From Gammaproteobacteria bacterium (GTDB taxonomy: Bacteria > Pseudomonadota > Gammaproteobacteria > Granulosicoccales > Granulosicoccaceae): DNA of 10,512 nt. Under the pieces are notes generated by a model. The model had not been told where the DNA came from and did no database searches. It was given only the letters and a program-made list of their open reading frames with translations. The stretch is taken from assembly GCA_019634245.1 (NCBI GenBank), contig JAHQVR010000177.1:1-10512 (forward strand), given 5' to 3'. Position numbers and translations under genes: made by a program. Below, piece by piece: positions 6,670 to 10,512 of this stretch. Every line of letters begins with the position of its first letter. The first letter of the stretch is position 1.

Positions 6670-7092
6670 ATGAACACAGCATTTTTGTACCCTATTCGCA
6701 TTTCATTAGGCGAGAGAGATTTAGCCTGGCGATGGATGCTTGCTCTACACATTTTGACAGCGCTTGTTGTAGTGTCTTATTTGTCCACAATACTAGCGTC
6801 TGGGGTGTCGCTGTTTCTTTTTATCTCGTTGAGATGGGTTTGGGATAACCAGTCTCTAGTTAGAAACTCTGACTTCCTCATAGCAGCGCATCAAGGTATG
6901 TGGTTTCTGGGCAATGACGAGGATCCTGACCGCCAGAACTTTGTATGCGTGGAGTCGATTTCTATTATCAGCGGCCTCCTAATTATTAGGATGAAGCGTT
7001 TCGGCCATTGCCTCTACAGCATTCAACGTTTCGATCCGGATATTCATGAGGAAGCCCATAAGATTCGTTTGTTGGCAGTCTACACGCCTTAA
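6670..7092 (+). CDS. YgfX-like (CptA family) inner-membrane protein
   Basis: I assign this to the YgfX family mainly from position and architecture. YgfX genes directly follow sdhE in many gammaproteobacteria. The 140-residue product matches the E. coli length (135), has a basic N-terminal strand (LYPIRISLGERDLAWRW), a membrane hairpin (about 22-37 and 39-55), a soluble beta-rich domain and an acidic-to-basic end, RFDPDIHEEAHKIRLLAVY, comparable to DSMDEAEWRDLRRML in E. coli YgfX. E. coli YgfX was reported as a membrane toxin affecting FtsZ and MreB and countered by SdhE, but the toxin-antitoxin reading is disputed since SdhE is a flavinylation factor. The ATG at 6670 has the best ribosome site in the window, AAGGAGG (6657-6663) with six-base spacing. 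Sequence conservation is weak, so another small membrane protein cannot be excluded. Confidence 0.65.
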   Translation: MNTAFLYPIRISLGERDLAWRWMLALHILTALVVVSYLSTILASGVSLFLFISLRWVWDNQSLVRNSDFLIAAHQGMWFLGNDEDPDRQNFVCVESISIISGLLIIRMKRFGHCLYSIQRFDPDIHEEAHKIRLLAVYTP

Positions 7093-7204
7093 CCGCGAAA
7101 GGTTGATAATTACAAAAACGTCGCAACATCGATGGTGGATGTAGCCCAATCTTTATGGTGTGATGCTGGTTACGGTTTTAATTTTCTATAACTAGAGGTT
7201 TCCT

Positions 7205-7921
7205 ATGCATTTTCTGGTTTTCCAACATATCGCTTGTGAGCATCCGGCGATTTTTCGTGAGTTTATGCGTCAGGATGGAATTACCTGGGATACGGTGGCG
7301 TTGGACGAAGGAGGAGTGATACCTGGGTTAGAGGGTTACGACGCTTTGCTCGTTATGGGTGGTCCAATGGATGTGTGGCAGAAAGAGGATAATCCCTGGC
7401 TGGTTGCTGAATTAGCCGCGATCAACGAATGGGTCTCATTGGGTAAGCCGTATCTAGGCTTCTGTTTGGGGCACCAGCTATTGGCAGAAGCGATGGGAGG
7501 GGAAGTTGGTCCGTCCAAGACACCCGAAATAGGTATATTGCCAGTAGACCTCACACCAGAAGGATCGACCCACTGGTTTTTTTCTGGAGCACATAACACC
7601 TTGAACGCGTTGCAATGGCATTCTGCTGAGGTGACAAAGATGCCAGAAGGCGGAATGGTTCTTGCGCAGTCAAATGATTGTGCGGTCAATGCAATGGCGT
7701 ACGGCGATCACGCCGTTTCAGTGCAGTTCCATGTCGAGTTAATGGAAAACACCGTAAGAGAGTGGGGGGACATCCCAGAATATGCGAATGCCCTGAACAA
7801 GGCTCTTGGGGACGGAGCGATGCCCAAGCTAATCGAATCCGCACAACAGAAAATGCCAGAATTTAATTCGGTATCGAAAGTACTGTACGACAACTTTATC
7901 CAACATTTGGCTTCGAATTGA
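7205..7921 (+). CDS. Class I glutamine amidotransferase (GMP synthase GATase-like)
   Basis: The 238-residue product is a stand-alone class I glutamine amidotransferase fold protein. The nucleophile elbow GFCLGHQLLAEAMGG puts the catalytic Cys at residue 87, and VQFHVELM supplies His176 and Glu178, so the triad is complete. LLVMGGPMDVW (48-58) is the family's oxyanion/GGP segment. Such proteins are usually annotated as GMP synthase-like, but this one lacks the ATP pyrophosphatase and dimerisation domains of GuaA, so it does not make GMP alone. Its real substrate is unknown; relatives include gamma-glutamyl hydrolase-like and catabolic enzymes. The ATG at 7205 has AGAGG at 7194-7198. A 112-base gap from the ygfX-like gene, with no convincing promoter or terminator that I can see, precedes it. 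hslO starts nine bases after its stop, so the two are probably cotranscribed. Confidence 0.9.
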   Translation: MHFLVFQHIACEHPAIFREFMRQDGITWDTVALDEGGVIPGLEGYDALLVMGGPMDVWQKEDNPWLVAELAAINEWVSLGKPYLGFCLGHQLLAEAMGGEVGPSKTPEIGILPVDLTPEGSTHWFFSGAHNTLNALQWHSAEVTKMPEGGMVLAQSNDCAVNAMAYGDHAVSVQFHVELMENTVREWGDIPEYANALNKALGDGAMPKLIESAQQKMPEFNSVSKVLYDNFIQHLASN

Positions 7922-7930
7922 GCATGCAAC

Positions 7931-8806
7931 ATGAAAATTAAGGGGGTTGAGGATGCAGTTCATCGTTTTTTATTCGAGCAAAGTCAGGTGCGGGGTGAAG
8001 CTGCGTCTCTTTTACTTAGTCTTGAACACGCACTAGCCACAAAGCCCTATCCTCCACAATTGGCTTCATTGATGGGTGAAGCTTTAACTGCCGCCGCATT
8101 GTTAGCAGATACCATTAAGATCAATGGATCTTTGATCCTTCAGTTACAGGGTGACGGAATGATTGACACTCTAGTTACTCAGGCTACCGATCAGGGTGAA
8201 TTAAGAGGCTTGGTTCACTGGAATGATTCTCTGATTCCTGACGCTTCGTTCCGGCAATTGGTTGGCAAAGGTCGATTAGTGATGACGATTGATGGAGAAG
8301 ACAATCAACGCTATCAGGGCGTCGTGGAAATTGAAGGAGATTCTCTTTCCGAGTGCATAGAAGCCTATTTTCGACAATCAGAACAATTGGCCACCAAACT
8401 CTGGCTAGGAAGTGATGGTGAGAGAGCAGGAGGACTTCTTTTGCAACAAATGCCGGAAGCAAAATCTCTGTCCAATGATTGGCATCATCTTGTTACTCTG
8501 GCGAGTACATTGAGTGTGGATGAAATGATCGACTTATCCGGTGCTGAAATGATTCATCGGCTGTTCCACCAGGAAGAAATGCGAGTGTTTGACCCTAGCC
8601 CGGTTGTGTTTCGCTGCAGCTGTTCGAGGGAGAAGATCGAAAATGTTTTAATTCAGTTGGGAGAACGCGAGGTTGCAAAAATTGTAGAGCAGGATGGAGA
8701 AGTGAAAGTGGATTGCGAATTTTGTAATTTGAGCTATCAGTTTGACTCAGTCGATGTGTCTGCTATTTTTCATGCAACGGTAGAGCAGCCGGAAACAACC
8801 CAATAA
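7931..8806 (+). CDS. hslO: Hsp33 redox-regulated chaperone
   Basis: Hsp33 is a cytoplasmic holdase switched on by oxidation, when its zinc-binding cysteines form disulfides and the C-terminal domain unfolds. The 291-residue product matches the family (292 in E. coli). The C-terminal redox switch is complete: CSC at 229-231 and CEFC at 262-265, the four zinc ligands. The N-terminal domain shows VRGEAASLLLS (20-30), LMGEALTAAALLADTIK (47-63), LILQLQGDG (68-76) and LRGLVHW (91-97), all typical. The ATG at 7931 lies nine bases after the amidotransferase stop with no obvious Shine-Dalgarno sequence, suggesting coupling. The - strand DUF934 gene converges on it, with 76 bases between; I see no clear terminator hairpin there. 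Confidence 0.97.
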   Translation: MKIKGVEDAVHRFLFEQSQVRGEAASLLLSLEHALATKPYPPQLASLMGEALTAAALLADTIKINGSLILQLQGDGMIDTLVTQATDQGELRGLVHWNDSLIPDASFRQLVGKGRLVMTIDGEDNQRYQGVVEIEGDSLSECIEAYFRQSEQLATKLWLGSDGERAGGLLLQQMPEAKSLSNDWHHLVTLASTLSVDEMIDLSGAEMIHRLFHQEEMRVFDPSPVVFRCSCSREKIENVLIQLGEREVAKIVEQDGEVKVDCEFCNLSYQFDSVDVSAIFHATVEQPETTQ

Positions 8807-8882
8807 TTGGTTGACCTGAAATTCTAATCGGATGTTATGTTGCTCCTCGTTTAAATCACGCTTTCCGTTTTGCTTAATTGTG

Positions 8883-9353
8883 CTAACCGCCAATTGAGTC
8901 AAAGTGTGGGCGCTCGAGTTTTTCCGCAAGCAATATCGCTTCTGTGATGTGCCCCGGGGATGTCTCAGGACGATTCGAATTAAAATACTCACCGGTATCA
9001 AGCAAGAATGAGACGAAACCGCAACGGCGCAGTGCAGGAATGTTATCTGGGAGGACACCGAGAGCGCAAATTTCCCCGGTAAATCGATGAACATTCTTCA
9101 GAATTGTGGCTTGACTGAACCCGCGACCATCCATCGGATCATTGAATTGAATGGCGATGAGGTTGACCAGTCCGAGAATGTCTTGGTCAAAATCCAGCGG
9201 GTCATCTGCTGAAACTTCGAGTAACAACTGTTTGTTTTGCCGCTTCGCCCGATCGGAATTTCTGCTGAGGGTATCGCTGCAATCGGAGGCTGATATCACC
9301 AACCATTTTGTTTGGTCGAGCATCAACTTTTGGAGCACAGTATTGTTCATCAT
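8883..9353 (-). CDS. DUF934 protein associated with sulfite reductase
   Basis: DUF934 proteins are short proteins encoded directly after CysI-type sulfite reductases in many proteobacteria; a role in sulfite reduction is inferred from this linkage and the biochemistry is not settled. The core ADDPLDFDQDILGLVNLIAI, then FNDPMDGRGFSQATIL, GEICALGVLPDNIPALRRCGF matches the family pattern of a D.R.YS.A.LLR motif followed by G.L.A.GDVL.D....L.RCGF. I chose the ATG at 9353 (156 residues), one base past the cysI stop, because it fits the usual family length and N-terminus. An ATG at 9350, and longer overlapping starts at 9365 or 9389, are possible. The single-base junction indicates translational coupling with cysI. 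Confidence 0.85.
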   Translation of the reverse strand: MMNNTVLQKLMLDQTKWLVISASDCSDTLSRNSDRAKRQNKQLLLEVSADDPLDFDQDILGLVNLIAIQFNDPMDGRGFSQATILKNVHRFTGEICALGVLPDNIPALRRCGFVSFLLDTGEYFNSNRPETSPGHITEAILLAEKLERPHFDSIGG

Positions 9354-9354
9354 C

Positions 9355-10512
9355 TCACGCCACATGTTTAGTTGAACGATCCTTCTCATAGATACGCTCC
9401 CGAAAGGGCTCAATTCCTGTCCGCTCAACGGTCTGTGCAAATGTTTCTTTCTCGAAACTCAGCGCGTGATAAGTCTCAACAAGCGTTATAAGTACCTGAA
9501 TGATATCTGCTCGGCGAACTGCCGGACCCATTCGCGTTCCTAACTGGGCATCGATACCACCACGTCCACCAAGGGTGATTTGATACCACTGTTCTCCTTT
9601 CTTATCGACTCCCAGAATACCGATATCTCCTACGTGATGATGGCCACAAGCGTTCATACATCCTGAAACTTTGAGCTTGATCGTAGCTGCTTGCTGTTGC
9701 GGGTTAATCGCCGCTAGCTGCTGATTGAGTTCTCTAGCAAGCGGGATGGTTTCGGCATTTGCCAGGGAACAATAATCCATGCCTGGGCAACAGATCATGT
9801 CTGTGATTTGACCAACATTAGGGCGACTTAGATCGGCTGTTTTTAGACCTTGCCAAAGATCATAAAGTAGATTGCTGGAAACTGAGGGGAGGAGCAGATT
9901 TTGTTCGTGATGTACACGAATTTCTCCCCGACTAAATCGATCGGATAATGAAGCGATAATTCGCATTTGGCTGGAGGTCATATTCCCCGGCGCGGTGTCG
10001 ATATTCTTTAGCGAAACCATCACGTTTCTGAGGTCAGAATTCTTATGAGGCAGGACGTTATTTTTGACCCATAGTGTGAAATCCGGATGTTGTACTGCTA
10101 TCTCTTTGGGCTGTATCTGTGCATCTTCCTCTCCTGGGGGAGGAAAGTGTCCCTTCAATTTCTCAACAAGCGCCAGAGTCTCGCTCAACTCTATATCCTT
10201 AATCAAACAAAACTCTTTCTCTACTTTTTCCTTGAATTGTTGCAAACCCAAATCGTTTACCAGAATCTTGATTCTTGACTTGTATTTATGATCACGGCGT
10301 CCGTAAAGATTATAAATGCGCAGAACAGACTGCAAGTAGGGTAAAAGCTGGTGGGGCGCAATATCATTTCTAAGCTCTTTACCGATGACGGGAGTACGGC
10401 CCATGCCGCCGCCAACGAAAATTCTAAAATTGGGTGTGCCGGCCTCAGTATGGTTAATTTGTATTCCGACGTCATGCAGTCGAATTAAGGCCCGATCCTC
10501 TTTCGCACCGGA
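9355..10512 (-). CDS. cysI: Sulfite reductase hemoprotein (CysI-type), N-terminus outside window
   Basis: This siroheme and [4Fe-4S] enzyme reduces sulfite to sulfide in sulfur assimilation. The frame is open to the window edge (first visible codons SGAKEDRALIRLHDVG), so the ATG at 10404 is internal (in GGGMGRTPVIG). The visible part is 385 residues, about the C-terminal 70% of a 550-residue protein. Cluster ligands are present: CPGMDYC (C-x5-C, about visible residues 242-248) and SGCMNACGHHHVGDIGILG (C-x3-C, Cys285 and Cys289). Both contexts match single-subunit CysI proteins of Pseudomonas and relatives. The C-terminal LGGRGGIDAQLGTRMGPAV is also typical. Nitrite reductases share this fold, but the ICCPGMDYCSLANAE context and the adjacent DUF934 gene favour sulfite. 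The electron donor is not encoded in the visible region. Confidence 0.92.
   Translation of the reverse strand, partial: SGAKEDRALIRLHDVGIQINHTEAGTPNFRIFVGGGMGRTPVIGKELRNDIAPHQLLPYLQSVLRIYNLYGRRDHKYKSRIKILVNDLGLQQFKEKVEKEFCLIKDIELSETLALVEKLKGHFPPPGEEDAQIQPKEIAVQHPDFTLWVKNNVLPHKNSDLRNVMVSLKNIDTAPGNMTSSQMRIIASLSDRFSRGEIRVHHEQNLLLPSVSSNLLYDLWQGLKTADLSRPNVGQITDMICCPGMDYCSLANAETIPLARELNQQLAAINPQQQAATIKLKVSGCMNACGHHHVGDIGILGVDKKGEQWYQITLGGRGGIDAQLGTRMGPAVRRADIIQVLITLVETYHALSFEKETFAQTVERTGIEPFRERIYEKDRSTKHVA

Noticed and set aside
6666..6848. Frame beginning GTG at 6666, just before the ygfX-like start
   Set aside because: It overlaps the longer frame at 6670, which is better spaced from AAGGAGG and encodes a membrane protein of expected length and position.
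7187..7192. TATAAC as a -10 box for the amidotransferase gene
   Set aside because: Transcription would begin only about six bases before the ATG, after the ribosome site, and the matching -35 position (TGCTGG) is poor.
8807..8882. Terminator between convergent hslO and the DUF934 gene
   Set aside because: Both strands were read for GC-rich hairpins followed by T runs; only short, weak pairings were found.
9355..10404. A complete 349-residue CysI starting at the ATG at 10404
   Set aside because: The frame continues upstream to the window edge with conserved reductase sequence (LIRLHDVG, FRIFVGGG), so this ATG is internal.

Overview
The window reads as ordinary chromosomal DNA from a gammaproteobacterium of moderate GC. 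The evidence is the eno-ftsB pair, a ygfZ homologue facing an sdhE-ygfX pair, Hsp33, and a CysI-type sulfite reductase followed by a DUF934 gene. I cannot name the genus. There is no mobile element, CRISPR array, tRNA or rRNA that I can see.

Layout, left to right: (1) the 3' two thirds of eno (enolase) and ftsB (divisome protein) on the + strand. (2) A convergent junction with inverted repeats, then ygfZ (folate-dependent Fe-S maintenance protein) on the - strand. (3) A divergent intergenic region and a + strand respiratory cluster: a small DUF1674/SDHAF4-type assembly factor gene, sdhC, sdhD, sdhA, sdhB, sdhE and a ygfX-like membrane protein gene. (4) A class I glutamine amidotransferase gene and hslO (Hsp33), closely spaced on the + strand. 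(5) On the - strand, converging on hslO, a sulfite reductase hemoprotein gene (cysI type, N-terminus outside the window) followed by a DUF934 gene.

The centre of interest is region 3. It encodes all four subunits of succinate:quinone oxidoreductase (complex II), the flavinylation factor SdhE (SDHAF2 homologue), and a second assembly factor homologous to mitochondrial SDHAF4. The SDH subunits look like the alphaproteobacterial/mitochondrial type, while the flanking ygfZ and sdhE-ygfX genes are typical gammaproteobacterial neighbours. It looks as if a complete SDH module sits between ygfZ and sdhE-ygfX; this evolutionary reading is inference. YgfZ also supports Fe-S enzymes such as complex II, so the block has a coherent theme of building a flavin and Fe-S enzyme.

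Several genes here use non-ATG starts (sdhC TTG, sdhA GTG, sdhE TTG). A 29-codon ORF exactly fills the sdhC-sdhD gap, with a TAAATG junction upstream and an ATGA overlap downstream, which suggests translational coupling. I found no clearly undescribed multi-gene system; the best leads are the assembly-factor arrangement, the bridging micro-ORF and the stem-loop between sdhE and the ygfX-like gene.
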